7,682 nt of DNA from Gammaproteobacteria bacterium (GTDB taxonomy: Bacteria; Pseudomonadota; Gammaproteobacteria; DSM-19610): NCBI GenBank assembly GCA_030618475.1, contig JAUXDG010000125.1, positions 1 through 7,682 of the forward strand, written 5' to 3'. Position numbers and translations under genes: made by a program. Within the stretch, counting starts at the first letter, position 1; each line of letters opens with the position of its first letter. Below the pieces are notes generated by a model. It was not told where the DNA came from, did no database searches, and saw only the letters and a program-made list of their open reading frames with translations. Below are positions 1-6,044 of the stretch, in pieces.

Positions 1-366
1 AACCCCACCAATTCGACAACAGAGTGAGAATGGTGTTGGGTTTATCAGCGCCTTGAATCTCCATTTTGTGACGCATGCACGGTTCCCATGCATACCGAGT
101 CACATTCCGTTTGCCAGTGCCCCAGAGAATCTGTGTTCATACGAATCGTTCGTCTGCGCCGTCTCCTGACCGCGTCCCTGGTGAAACGTCTCAAAAAGAG
201 GTAAGGCCAACTTTCTCGGTAAAGGGGAGCTGATCGATGATGTCGCCAGCGGTACATTCGATCTCACCACCATCGATCAACCCGTTGCCGGAGCCCATGC
301 TGACCATGGCCCCTGCAAGACAGAGGGCCGAGCGCCCAAGCGAGCTTGTGAAAGGCGTCGACTACT

Positions 367-404
367 GCCCGTATTTATTTTTTTGTGAACTACGGGCGCT
401 TTTT
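367..404 (+). terminator. Possible rho-independent terminator
   Basis: GCCCGTA (367-373) pairs perfectly with TACGGGC (391-397) across a 17-nt T-rich loop, and a run of five T follows at 400-404. The stem is only 7 bp and the loop is long, so it would be a weak terminator. No identified gene reads into it within the window. Confidence 0.35.
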
Positions 405-408
405 CACT

Positions 409-425
409 CAAGTGATCGTCACTTG
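409..425. repeat. Perfect 7-bp hairpin, CAAGTGA-TCG-TCACTTG
   Basis: CAAGTGA at 409-415 and TCACTTG at 419-425 form a perfect inverted repeat with a 3-nt spacer, directly after the T-run of the preceding terminator-like element. There is no T tract of its own. It could be a protein-binding palindrome or an RNA hairpin; its function is unknown. Confidence 0.5.
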
Positions 426-586
426 GTACCACTCATCGTTTGCTGAGTTGGAGTATCGGCACAATAAAGATCAATAGCCGGATAGATATGAAGAAAACTT
501 CAGCAGGTAGGCCCTGCCATATCGACAAGATCGAGTAACGGCCATCGTTGCAATCGCGGTCGCAAGAAGTGAGGAACAAACGGTCT

Positions 587-608
587 GCGCTTTCAAGTCC
601 GAAAGCGC
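587..608. repeat. Perfect 8-bp inverted repeat, GCGCTTTC...GAAAGCGC
   Basis: GCGCTTTC (587-594) and GAAAGCGC (601-608) pair perfectly around the 6-nt loop AAGTCC. The element is followed by a second imperfect stem and a T5 run at 633-637, so the two together look like the structured 3' end of a transcript. No gene is identified upstream, and the role is unknown. Confidence 0.5.
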
Positions 609-619
609 TTCTCTGTAGG

Positions 620-638
620 CCGGCTTTCAGCGGTTTTT
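620..638 (+). terminator. Weak terminator-like element ahead of the AlpA gene
   Basis: A short GC-rich stem (CCGGCT-TTC-AGCGG, one bulged base) is followed directly by five T at 633-637. It is short and imperfect. Together with the 587-608 hairpin it could end a small transcript running rightwards through 440-637. Confidence 0.3.
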
Positions 639-762
639 ATGAAGTGCCATGCGGGTATTATCAGCTGGCCAGCAATGCGTTTTAGATTAACACTGTTCGC
701 GCAGAGAGCGTACCGAAGTGACACGCTACACATGAAGCGGAATTTATGCAGGAGATCGCAGC

Positions 763-1080
763 ATGACCGACGAACGGGAAGTTCCGAATAGAATGGGAGA
801 TAAAGCAATGCACGACACAGTGATAAAAATAGCCGAGGTCAGTTACCAGACCGGTCTCAGCCGGGCAACCATTTACCGGGAAATCAACGCGGGAAACTTC
901 CCGAAGCAACTGCAGCTCTCACCCCAGCGGGTCGGCTGGCTCCAATGGGAAATTGATGCCTGGAAATCCGCGCGCCGACGCGGCCCGATCGTCAAAACAG
1001 ACCGGCAGCAGCCAAAGGCACTACAAAAGGCACTAAATAATGATGCCCAAACCCAGATCCCGAAGCTTGTTTCAACGTAA
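763..1080 (+). CDS. AlpA-family DNA-binding transcriptional regulator
   Basis: This is a small helix-turn-helix protein of the AlpA family (Phage_AlpA type). Such proteins sit in prophages and tRNA-associated islands and often control integrase or excision genes. The family hallmark is seen from about residue 21: IKIAEV, then TGLSRATIYREI as the HTH, then FPK, and VGW...EIDAW at about residues 57-67. The basic tail (residues 70-105) is not distinctive. Two starts are plausible. ATG 763 has AGGAG 8 nt upstream and gives 105 aa. ATG 808 has GGGAGA 7 nt upstream and gives 90 aa, beginning close to the conserved core. The gene is convergent with tRNA-Ser, and its TAA stop lies inside the 12-mer found next to that tRNA. 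No integrase is visible nearby, so it may be the remnant of an element. Confidence is high for the family and low for the target. Confidence 0.85.
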   Translation: MTDEREVPNRMGDKAMHDTVIKIAEVSYQTGLSRATIYREINAGNFPKQLQLSPQRVGWLQWEIDAWKSARRRGPIVKTDRQQPKALQKALNNDAQTQIPKLVST

Positions 1081-1089
1081 CCTATTGAA
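1078..1089 (-). repeat. 12-bp tRNA-adjacent motif, copy at tRNA-Ser
   Basis: Read on the minus strand this is TTCAATAGGTTA, starting 3 nt after the CCA end of tRNA-Ser. The same 12 bases occur at 7524-7535 (+), 5 nt after the CCA end of tRNA-Glu. I infer an integrase-related attachment-site sequence; it also contains the AlpA stop codon. It is flanked by TTTCAA/TTGAAA, which pair as a 6-bp stem (1070-1075 with 1085-1090). Confidence 0.5.
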
Positions 1090-1092
1090 AAA

Positions 1093-1183
1093 TGGCGGAG
1101 AGGGTGGGATTCGAACCCACGGATCCCGCGAGGGATCACTTGATTTCGAGTCAAGCCCGTTCGGCCAGCTCCGGCACCTCTCC
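1093..1183 (-). tRNA. tRNA-Ser (anticodon CGA)
   Basis: On the minus strand the gene begins GGAGAGG at 1183, pairs perfectly with CCTCTCC, and ends in discriminator G plus an encoded CCA at 1093, for 91 nt in all. The anticodon stem is CTTGA/TCAAG with loop CTCGAAA, giving anticodon CGA for UCG codons. The long variable arm GATCCC-TCGC-GGGATC is typical of class II tRNA-Ser, and the T arm is GTGGG-TTCGAAT-CCCAC. UCG can normally also be read by the UGA isoacceptor, which makes this species partly redundant. Its 3' end faces the accessory DNA to the left, the usual orientation for a tRNA used as an integration site. Confidence 0.97.
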
Positions 1184-1253
1184 TGAGTCTGATTTTACCT
1201 TGAATATCAATGGGAAATAACACATGCTAAACATGCATCCCAAAGCAAGGCGC

Positions 1254-1259
1254 ATTGTA
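1254..1259 (-). promoter_or_regulatory. Probable promoter (-10) of tRNA-Ser, rrn-like discriminator
   Basis: On the minus strand TACAAT is followed at once by GCGCC, the GC-rich discriminator seen after the -10 box of stringently controlled stable RNA promoters such as E. coli rrnB P1. Transcription would start roughly 60-65 nt before the tRNA. I see no good -35 hexamer at 16-18 bp, so the assignment rests on the -10 and the discriminator. Confidence 0.5.
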
Positions 1260-1305
1260 CCCTATGCTTTAGCGTGAAGGCTAAACTTTCCCGGGCTCGG
1301 CCCAC

Positions 1306-1335
1306 TTGACTGGTTAATGGTTGATAATTACAAGT
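1306..1335 (+). promoter_or_regulatory. Candidate mltF promoter
   Basis: TTGACT at 1306-1311 is a good -35 hexamer. The best-spaced -10 is only TACAAG (1330-1335, 18 bp spacer). A better -10, GATAAT (1323-1328), lies too close to use this -35. mltF starts at 1352 with only a weak AAAGAA ribosome binding site (1343-1348). The gene must be transcribed from somewhere in 1184-1351, because it is divergent from tRNA-Ser. Confidence 0.35.
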
Positions 1336-1351
1336 ATTCCATAAAGAATCC

Positions 1352-2743
1352 ATGCGCTTAGTCCTCATCATATTCACCCTGTTCATCGCCGCTTGTGATT
1401 TGTTCCCACAATCCCGATTGGACCGCGTCAAGGATGAGGGTGTGCTCAAGGTGCTGACCCGCAACAGTGCTACGACATATTACGAAGGCCCCCATGGACC
1501 AGCCGGGCTGGAATACGATCTGGTGGCAGAATTCGCCGAGTACCTGGGTGTAAAGTTAAAACTCGAAACACCGGAAACACTGGCACAGGTTCTTCACAAG
1601 ATCCAGGCCGGTGAGGCTGACATCGCCGCAGCCGGCTTGACCGTCACCGATGAGCGTAAGGCGCTCTTCAACTTTGGCACCAGTTACCAACGCATAACCC
1701 CGCAACTGGTTTACCGGGTCGGTACACGCCCGCCGAAGAACCTGGATGCCCTGCACGGCAGTCTCGAGGTTGTAGCCTACAGCAGTCATGCCGAACGACT
1801 GCGTTCCCTGCAGGAAGATCACCCGGAACTATCTTTTCAGAAAACCAACGAACTGGACAGCGAAGAACTTCTCAACCTGGTCTGGGAGCAGGTCATCGAT
1901 TACACAGTGGCCGATTCCAACGAAGTCGCGATAAGCCGTCGTTTCTATCCGGAACTCCGGGTCGCGTTCGACATCAGCTCCCCTGAACCACTGGCCTGGG
2001 CCTTCCCGCCTGGAGAAGATCGAAGCCTGGTCGACAAGGCCGACGAGTTTTTAAACAGGCTGAAAGAAAACGGCCAGCTCGATCGCTTGCTGAAACGTTA
2101 TTACGCTTATGTTTCCGAATTCGACTACGTCGGGACACGCCGTTACATGAAACATATTGACCAGCGTTTACCGCTTTACCAGGCCTGGTTCGAGCAAGCC
2201 GGAAAGGACACAGGTGTGGACTGGCGCCTGTTGGCGGCCATTGGTTACCAGGAATCACACTGGAACCCGAAAGCGGTTTCGCCGACCGGCGTACGCGGAC
2301 TCATGATGCTGACCCGGGCTACGATGCAGCAAATAGGCATTGACAAGGACCGCCATGATGCCCAGGCCAGTATCGAAGGCGGAGCCCGCTATATCACCAC
2401 GGTAAAGAAAAGAATCCCTGCACGTATCAAGGAACCTGATCGCACCTGGATGGCGCTGGCGGCCTACAACATCGGTTATGGGCACTTGGAGGACGCGCGT
2501 ATTCTTGCCGAGAACGATGGTGCCGCCCCGGACAAGTGGATCGACGTGAAAAAGTATCTGCCGCTGCTGAGCCAGAAAAAGTGGTACCAACAAACGCGCT
2601 ATGGCTATGCTCGCGGCCGTGAGCCGGTACGCTACGTTGAAAATGTCCGCAGCTATTACGATATCCTGGTGTGGATAACGGACAAGGAACGCACACCCAA
2701 CCGGCGAACACCGGCGCTCACCGTCGATTCCCCGGCATTATGA
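1352..2743 (+). CDS. mltF: Membrane-bound lytic murein transglycosylase F
   Basis: MltF cleaves the MurNAc-GlcNAc bond of peptidoglycan, leaving a 1,6-anhydro end. It acts in wall turnover at the periplasmic face. The 463-aa product has the family's two parts. A substrate-binding-protein-like regulatory domain covers about 25-250 (VLKVLTRNS, GLEYDLVAEFAEYLGV, DIAAAGLTVT). A Slt-type catalytic domain covers about 280-435, with DWRLLAAIGYQESHW holding catalytic Glu301, then SPTGVRGLMMLT, AYN at 371-373 and YGYARG. It is shorter than E. coli MltF (518 aa), mostly at the C-terminus. The N-terminus is a very short lipoprotein signal with lipobox IAAC (Cys15). Asp follows the Cys, which in E. coli Lol sorting favours the inner membrane. 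The start codon fits the signal peptide, although its ribosome binding site is weak. The gene ends one base from the end of convergent panD. mltF often neighbours purL elsewhere, but not here. Confidence 0.96.
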   Translation: MRLVLIIFTLFIAACDLFPQSRLDRVKDEGVLKVLTRNSATTYYEGPHGPAGLEYDLVAEFAEYLGVKLKLETPETLAQVLHKIQAGEADIAAAGLTVTDERKALFNFGTSYQRITPQLVYRVGTRPPKNLDALHGSLEVVAYSSHAERLRSLQEDHPELSFQKTNELDSEELLNLVWEQVIDYTVADSNEVAISRRFYPELRVAFDISSPEPLAWAFPPGEDRSLVDKADEFLNRLKENGQLDRLLKRYYAYVSEFDYVGTRRYMKHIDQRLPLYQAWFEQAGKDTGVDWRLLAAIGYQESHWNPKAVSPTGVRGLMMLTRATMQQIGIDKDRHDAQASIEGGARYITTVKKRIPARIKEPDRTWMALAAYNIGYGHLEDARILAENDGAAPDKWIDVKKYLPLLSQKKWYQQTRYGYARGREPVRYVENVRSYYDILVWITDKERTPNRRTPALTVDSPAL

Positions 2744-2744
2744 C

Positions 2745-3125
2745 TCAGGCGACCTGAACCGGGATGGCGCTTCTCTGGCGCAGGATGCGGTTGTCAGCGT
2801 CCAGATAAACCAGTCGTGGGTGGAATCCCGCGGCTTCCTGCTCGCTCAGTACCGCGTAGGTGCAGATAATGATGCGGTCACCCGGCTCGGCTTTATGCGC
2901 TGCTGCACCGTTGATGGAAATGATGCCGGAACCCTGCTCGGCGCGTATGGCATAGGTGGTGAAACGCTCGCCGTTGACCAGATTATAGATATGAATCTGT
3001 TCGTATTCGCGGATAGCGGCGGCCTCCAGCAAACCACTGTCTATCGCGCACGAACCCTCGTACTCGAGTTCCGAGTGGGTCACATGTGCGTGGTGCAACT
3101 TGGATTTCAGCAGCGTGATCTGCAT
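2745..3125 (-). CDS. panD: Aspartate 1-decarboxylase (proenzyme)
   Basis: PanD decarboxylates L-aspartate to beta-alanine, the amine half of pantothenate. It is a pyruvoyl enzyme made by self-cleavage of the chain. The 126-aa product has the usual length and every key feature: Lys9 and His11 near the start, the cleavage motif YEGSCAID with Gly24-Ser25 (Ser25 becomes the pyruvoyl group), Tyr58 in RFTTYAI, and the glycine-rich IISINGAAAH. It ends IPVQVA like the E. coli enzyme. The start ATG at 3125 has AGGA about 10 nt upstream. It is last in the pan group, 82 nt after panC, and may have its own promoter in that gap. Its stop lies one base from the stop of mltF, so no separate terminator fits between the two genes. 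Confidence 0.97.
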   Translation of the reverse strand: MQITLLKSKLHHAHVTHSELEYEGSCAIDSGLLEAAAIREYEQIHIYNLVNGERFTTYAIRAEQGSGIISINGAAAHKAEPGDRIIICTYAVLSEQEAAGFHPRLVYLDADNRILRQRSAIPVQVA

Positions 3126-3158
3126 CCGTCGTAAATCCTAACGAGACCTGGGACGGCT

Positions 3159-3188
3159 ATTATCCCAAGATCTGTAATCCCCTGCAAA
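3159..3188 (-). promoter_or_regulatory. Candidate internal promoter for panD
   Basis: On the minus strand TTTGCA (3188-3183) and GATAAT (3164-3159) are 18 bp apart in the 82-nt panC-panD gap, about 35 nt ahead of the panD start. A small inverted repeat, TGGGA/TCCCA (3149-3153 and 3163-3167), overlaps the -10. The match is moderate, and panD may equally be read through from panC. Confidence 0.35.
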
Positions 3189-3207
3189 CCTTGCTGATCC
3201 TGGTATT

Positions 3208-4050
3208 TTACACGCCCACATTATCAATCAGCCTGGCGCGCCCGAGGCGGGCCGCCGCCAGTACCACGGCGCGCGCATTACCCGCTTCGATCGGCTGCAG
3301 TGTTGCCGCGTCGCGGATACTGACGTAGTCGGGGGTAAACCCGGCCTGTTTGAGCCTTTGTATCGCCTGTGCTTCCAGTTCGGCGCAGGCCCGCTTCTGG
3401 CCGCGCACCCCCTCGGCCACCTGACACAGGGTCTGGTAGAGCACGGGTGCCTGTTTGCGTTGCCCGGCGCTCAGGTACTGGTTACGCGAACTCATCGCCA
3501 GGCCATCCGCTTCGCGCACTGTTGGCACAGCCTCAATGTCAATGGGCCAGCAAAGATCCTTCACCATGCGCCGGATGACCGCCAGTTGCTGATAGTCCTT
3601 TTCCCCGAAAACCGCGATATCGGCTTGTACCAGGTTGAAAAGGCGCGCCACTACGGTCGCCACACCGACAAAAAAACCGGGGCGGACATCGGCCTCCAGA
3701 CCTTCACCCACACCCGGCACTTGCACGCGCGTGGTTTCATTCACGCCTGACGGATAGACCAGATCGACAGCTGGAGCGAACAACAGGTCCACCTGCTCCT
3801 GTTCCAGCAGCGCCTTGTCGTCTTCCAGTGTGCGTGGATAGCTATCAAAATCCTCACCGGGTCCGAACTGCATGGGATTGACGAAGATGCTGACGACGAC
3901 ACGATCGGTAAGCGACCTGGCACGTCGCACCAGCTGCAAATGGCCTTCATGCAGGTTGCCCATGGTCGGTACAAAACCGATGCGTTCCCGGCAGCGGCGC
4001 CAGCCCTGCAACAGCTCACGCAAATCATCAAGCCCGCTAATGGTATTCAT
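3208..4050 (-). CDS. panC: Pantothenate synthetase (pantoate--beta-alanine ligase)
   Basis: PanC joins pantoate and beta-alanine using ATP through a pantoyl-adenylate, the last step of pantothenate synthesis. The 280-aa product has the usual length and motifs: the nucleotide-binding HxGH motif as HEGH (34-37) after FVPTMGNL, FVNPMQF (56-62), FGEKDYQQ (148-155) with the catalytic-loop Lys151, and the KMSKS-like MSSRN (186-190). The start ATG shares one base with the panB stop (TGATG), so translation is probably coupled. One oddity: the motif normally written RPGHFxGV reads RPGFFVGV here (123-130), so a widely conserved His is Phe126. That codon lies in a 7-T run, but the frame is intact. Product identity is not in doubt. 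Confidence 0.97.
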   Translation of the reverse strand: MNTISGLDDLRELLQGWRRCRERIGFVPTMGNLHEGHLQLVRRARSLTDRVVVSIFVNPMQFGPGEDFDSYPRTLEDDKALLEQEQVDLLFAPAVDLVYPSGVNETTRVQVPGVGEGLEADVRPGFFVGVATVVARLFNLVQADIAVFGEKDYQQLAVIRRMVKDLCWPIDIEAVPTVREADGLAMSSRNQYLSAGQRKQAPVLYQTLCQVAEGVRGQKRACAELEAQAIQRLKQAGFTPDYVSIRDAATLQPIEAGNARAVVLAAARLGRARLIDNVGV

Positions 4051-4853
4051 CAGGAAAAACTGTGCTGTGGCGCCGGGAACCGCCCTGCTTTGACGGCCTC
4101 AACAAAAGCCCGCAGGGCGCCGGGTATATCGTCGCTGTCTTCCAGGAAATTACGTGAGAAGCTCGGCCTTTTGCCCGGCGTTATACCCAGCAGGTCATAC
4201 AGTACCAGCACCTGCCCGTCACAATCCGGGCCAGCCCCTATACCGATGCTGGGTATGCGCAGGCATTGACTCACCTGTCTGGCCAGGTCGGCGGGTATGC
4301 ACTCAAGCACCAGCACGGAAGCGCCCGACTTTTCCAGCAGGCGGGCGTCTTCCAGTAAGCGTTGGGCGGATTCTGCATCTCGCCCCTGCACCCGGTATCC
4401 GCCCAACTGGTGTACCGACTGTGGCGTCAGACCGAGGTGTGCGCACACCGGAATGCCGTGTTCGGTCAAGGCCCGAACACTATCGGCGATGCCTCGACCG
4501 CCTTCCAGTTTCACCATGTGTGCGCCCGCCCTCATCAGACGTGCTGCATTTCCCAGCGCCCGGTCAACGCTGCTGTAACTCATAAACGGCATGTCGACAA
4601 TACGTAACGCGAACTGTCCTGCGCGCGCGACGCAGGAGGCATGATAGATCATATCGGCCATTCTCACCGGCAGGGTCGAATCGTGCCCCTGGACTACCAT
4701 GCCCAGGGAATCGCCCACCAGCAACACTTCAACGCCCGCCTGTTCCAGAAGACAGGTGAAACTGGCGTCGTAGCTGGTCACGCAGGTGATCTTTTCACCC
4801 CGTTCTTTCAAACGCAGCAACGAAGCGCTGGTCACGGCGTCACGATCAGCCAC
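4050..4853 (-). CDS. panB: 3-methyl-2-oxobutanoate hydroxymethyltransferase (ketopantoate hydroxymethyltransferase)
   Basis: PanB adds a hydroxymethyl group from 5,10-methylene-tetrahydrofolate to alpha-ketoisovalerate, giving ketopantoate. It is a cytoplasmic (beta/alpha)8 barrel and needs a metal. From a GTG start at 4853 the product is 267 aa (E. coli 264). Metal ligands Asp48 (LVGDSLGM), Asp87 (VDMPFM) and Glu117 (KLEGG) and the base Glu184 (LECIP) are all present, as are GHDSTLP, HLGLTPQS and IGIGAG. I chose GTG 4853 because GGAG lies 6 nt upstream and the N-terminus then aligns with the family. An upstream ATG at 4886 in the same frame has no ribosome binding site and would overlap the kinase gene by 41 bases. 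With the GTG start the overlap is 8 bases. The downstream overlap with panC is one base. Dependence on folate links it to folK in the same unit. Confidence 0.96.
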   Translation of the reverse strand: MADRDAVTSASLLRLKERGEKITCVTSYDASFTCLLEQAGVEVLLVGDSLGMVVQGHDSTLPVRMADMIYHASCVARAGQFALRIVDMPFMSYSSVDRALGNAARLMRAGAHMVKLEGGRGIADSVRALTEHGIPVCAHLGLTPQSVHQLGGYRVQGRDAESAQRLLEDARLLEKSGASVLVLECIPADLARQVSQCLRIPSIGIGAGPDCDGQVLVLYDLLGITPGKRPSFSRNFLEDSDDIPGALRAFVEAVKAGRFPAPQHSFS

Positions 4854-5520
4854 GCTTTTCTCCGGGCGTTGACACGCGTAAGGCATCCGGCATGGGGTTA
4901 AAGAAGTGGCGGCCGCTTCTGGTTAATGCCATCTGTTCCAGCAACGCCAGGTAATCCGTGTCACTGTCCACCAGATTGATCTCGGCTGCGTTCACAATCA
5001 GCAGACGCGATTCATCATAGTAGTGAAAAAAACGCGTATAGGCGTCACACAGGGATTTCAGGTAATTCGGCTCCATACTCCGTTCGTAAGCAATACCTCG
5101 TTTGCCGATGCGCTTGAGCAACACATCCACCGGCGCCTGCAGATAGATCACCAGGTCCGGCTTGGGCACATCGATGGTCAGATGCGAATACACCTGTTCG
5201 TAGAGCTTGAACTCTTCCTGATCCAGCGTGAGTTTTGCGAACAGCCGATCCTTGTCCATCAGAAAGTCTGACACGCGTACCGGTTCGAACATGTCAGCCT
5301 GACGCAGTTCCTGCATCTGCTGTGCACGCTGCAACAGGAAGAATAACTGCGTCTGCATGGCAGCGGCGCGCGGGTTACGGTAGAAGCGGTCCAGAAACGG
5401 ATTATCGGCAGCGCCTTCCAGCAAAAGTTCACTGCCAAAGGTCTCCGCAAGTCGCCGCGCCAAGCTGGTCTTTCCAACACCAATCGGGCCCTCAACCACG
5501 ATAAACCCTGGATTCTCCAT
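4846..5520 (-). CDS. Deoxynucleoside kinase (deoxyadenosine/deoxyguanosine kinase type)
   Basis: This enzyme phosphorylates deoxynucleosides to dNMPs for salvage. It belongs to the dNK/dCK/dGK P-loop family and is cytosolic. In the 224-aa product the Walker A loop is GPIGVGKTS (11-19). LEG with Glu35 is the likely catalytic-base region, followed by NPFLDRFY (40-47). VSDFLMDKD (83-91) corresponds to the family's SDY/DRS region, and KRIGKRGIAYERS (136-148) is the arginine-rich lid over the phosphates. Substrate choice cannot be settled by eye; dA/dG kinase is the usual assignment for this folK-panB-linked form. The start ATG at 5520 has GAGGG 5 nt upstream. A longer in-frame ATG at 5592 lies inside folK, lacks family similarity and is rejected. 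It begins 17 nt after folK and ends 8 nt into panB. Confidence 0.9.
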   Translation of the reverse strand: MENPGFIVVEGPIGVGKTSLARRLAETFGSELLLEGAADNPFLDRFYRNPRAAAMQTQLFFLLQRAQQMQELRQADMFEPVRVSDFLMDKDRLFAKLTLDQEEFKLYEQVYSHLTIDVPKPDLVIYLQAPVDVLLKRIGKRGIAYERSMEPNYLKSLCDAYTRFFHYYDESRLLIVNAAEINLVDSDTDYLALLEQMALTRSGRHFFNPMPDALRVSTPGEKRG

Positions 5521-5537
5521 GCCGTCCCTCTTGACCG

Positions 5538-6044
5538 CTAACCGGCTGACTGCGCCGTTACGGACAGTCGGGACAGACCGGCATCCGAACACTGTTCCAT
5601 CAGGGACCTCACGCCACCCAGCCCGGGAATTTCAAGTTGCCCGTTGATTTCCGCCAGCGGGTATAAAACAAAACTGCGTTCTGCGATGCCCGGATGAGGG
5701 ATTTTCAATCGTTCGGTAGCAACCACATCTTCACCATACAACAGTATATCCAGATCCAGGGTCCTCGGACCCCAGTGCTGTGCCCGTACCCGGCCCTGCG
5801 CCTGTTCAATGCCCTGCAGCTTATCGAGTAAGGCTTCGGGTTCGAGCCCTGTGCTCAACTGTACGACCGCATTCAGGTAGTCGGGCTGATCCTGCGGCCC
5901 CATCGGCGCGCTGCGATACAGGGACGAACGGGCCTGCAGACGGGTTTGTGGCAGGCCGGTCAACGCCTCGATCGCTGTTTCCAACTGAGACTCGGGATTA
6001 TCCAGGTTACTGCCCAGCCCAATGTAAGCCAGCACTTCAGTCAT
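5538..6044 (-). CDS. folK: 2-amino-4-hydroxy-6-hydroxymethyldihydropteridine pyrophosphokinase (HPPK)
   Basis: FolK transfers pyrophosphate from ATP to 6-hydroxymethyl-7,8-dihydropterin, the step before dihydropteroate synthase in folate synthesis. The product is 168 aa and nearly all family motifs are visible: AYIGLGSNL (6-14), SSLYRSAPMGPQDQPDYLNAV (the conserved SLYRT/S...P...Q..Y.N block, from residue 40), and HWGPRTLDLDILLYG (90-104) with the two Mg-binding residues Asp97 and Asp99 and Arg94. HPGIAERSFVLYPL (117-130) completes the fold. The start is ATG 6044 or ATG 6050 (two residues longer). Neither has a clear ribosome binding site, and both overlap the 3' end of pcnB, so translation is probably coupled to pcnB. 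A far upstream ATG at 6137 only reads the pcnB tail in another frame. Confidence 0.96.
   Translation of the reverse strand: MTEVLAYIGLGSNLDNPESQLETAIEALTGLPQTRLQARSSLYRSAPMGPQDQPDYLNAVVQLSTGLEPEALLDKLQGIEQAQGRVRAQHWGPRTLDLDILLYGEDVVATERLKIPHPGIAERSFVLYPLAEINGQLEIPGLGGVRSLMEQCSDAGLSRLSVTAQSAG

Larger units (their letters stand above)
1..762. other. Gene-free stretch, probably accessory or decayed DNA
   Basis: I recognise no gene here. The short reading frames lack a convincing start with a ribosome binding site, recognisable motifs or known-family sequence. What can be seen is structure: perfect hairpins at 409-425 and 587-608, smaller ones at 489-502 (TGAAG-AAAA-CTTCA) and 503-517 (GCAGG-loop-CCTGC), and two terminator-like elements ending near 404 and 637. 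The stretch lies on the outward (3') side of tRNA-Ser and ends in an AlpA-type regulator, so I infer it is part of an integrated or decayed element rather than core chromosome. It could hold an unrecognised small RNA between about 440 and 640. Confidence 0.5.

Noticed and set aside
69..97. Two CATGC repeats near the left edge, similar to ones at 1222-1238
   Set aside because: Short, irregularly spaced and without flanking similarity; most likely chance.
45..257. Minus-strand 70-codon frame with an Arg-rich stretch
   Set aside because: It has no ribosome binding site and no recognisable motif, and the composition is typical of a chance frame.
185..382. Open plus-strand frame reading KANFLGKGELIDDVASG and onward
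   Set aside because: It has no start codon with a ribosome binding site and no family I can name. The second half becomes low-complexity and Arg/Pro-rich. It might be a gene fragment, but the sequence alone does not support that.
487..537. 17-codon frame ATGAAGAAAACT... in the left stretch
   Set aside because: Too short, without a clear ribosome binding site; its first bases belong to the small hairpin 489-502.
1334..1343. GTATTCCATA shared with the tRNA-Glu leader (7421-7430)
   Set aside because: A 10-base match over 7.7 kb is expected by chance several times, and the palindromic arms around the tRNA-Glu copy are not present here.
4854..4886. Upstream ATG for panB at 4886
   Set aside because: It has no ribosome binding site and adds residues absent from the family. 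GTG 4853 has GGAG at 6 nt and gives the expected length.
5521..5592. Upstream ATG for the deoxynucleoside kinase
   Set aside because: It would start inside folK and add 24 residues before the conserved N-terminus. ATG 5520 has a strong GAGGG.
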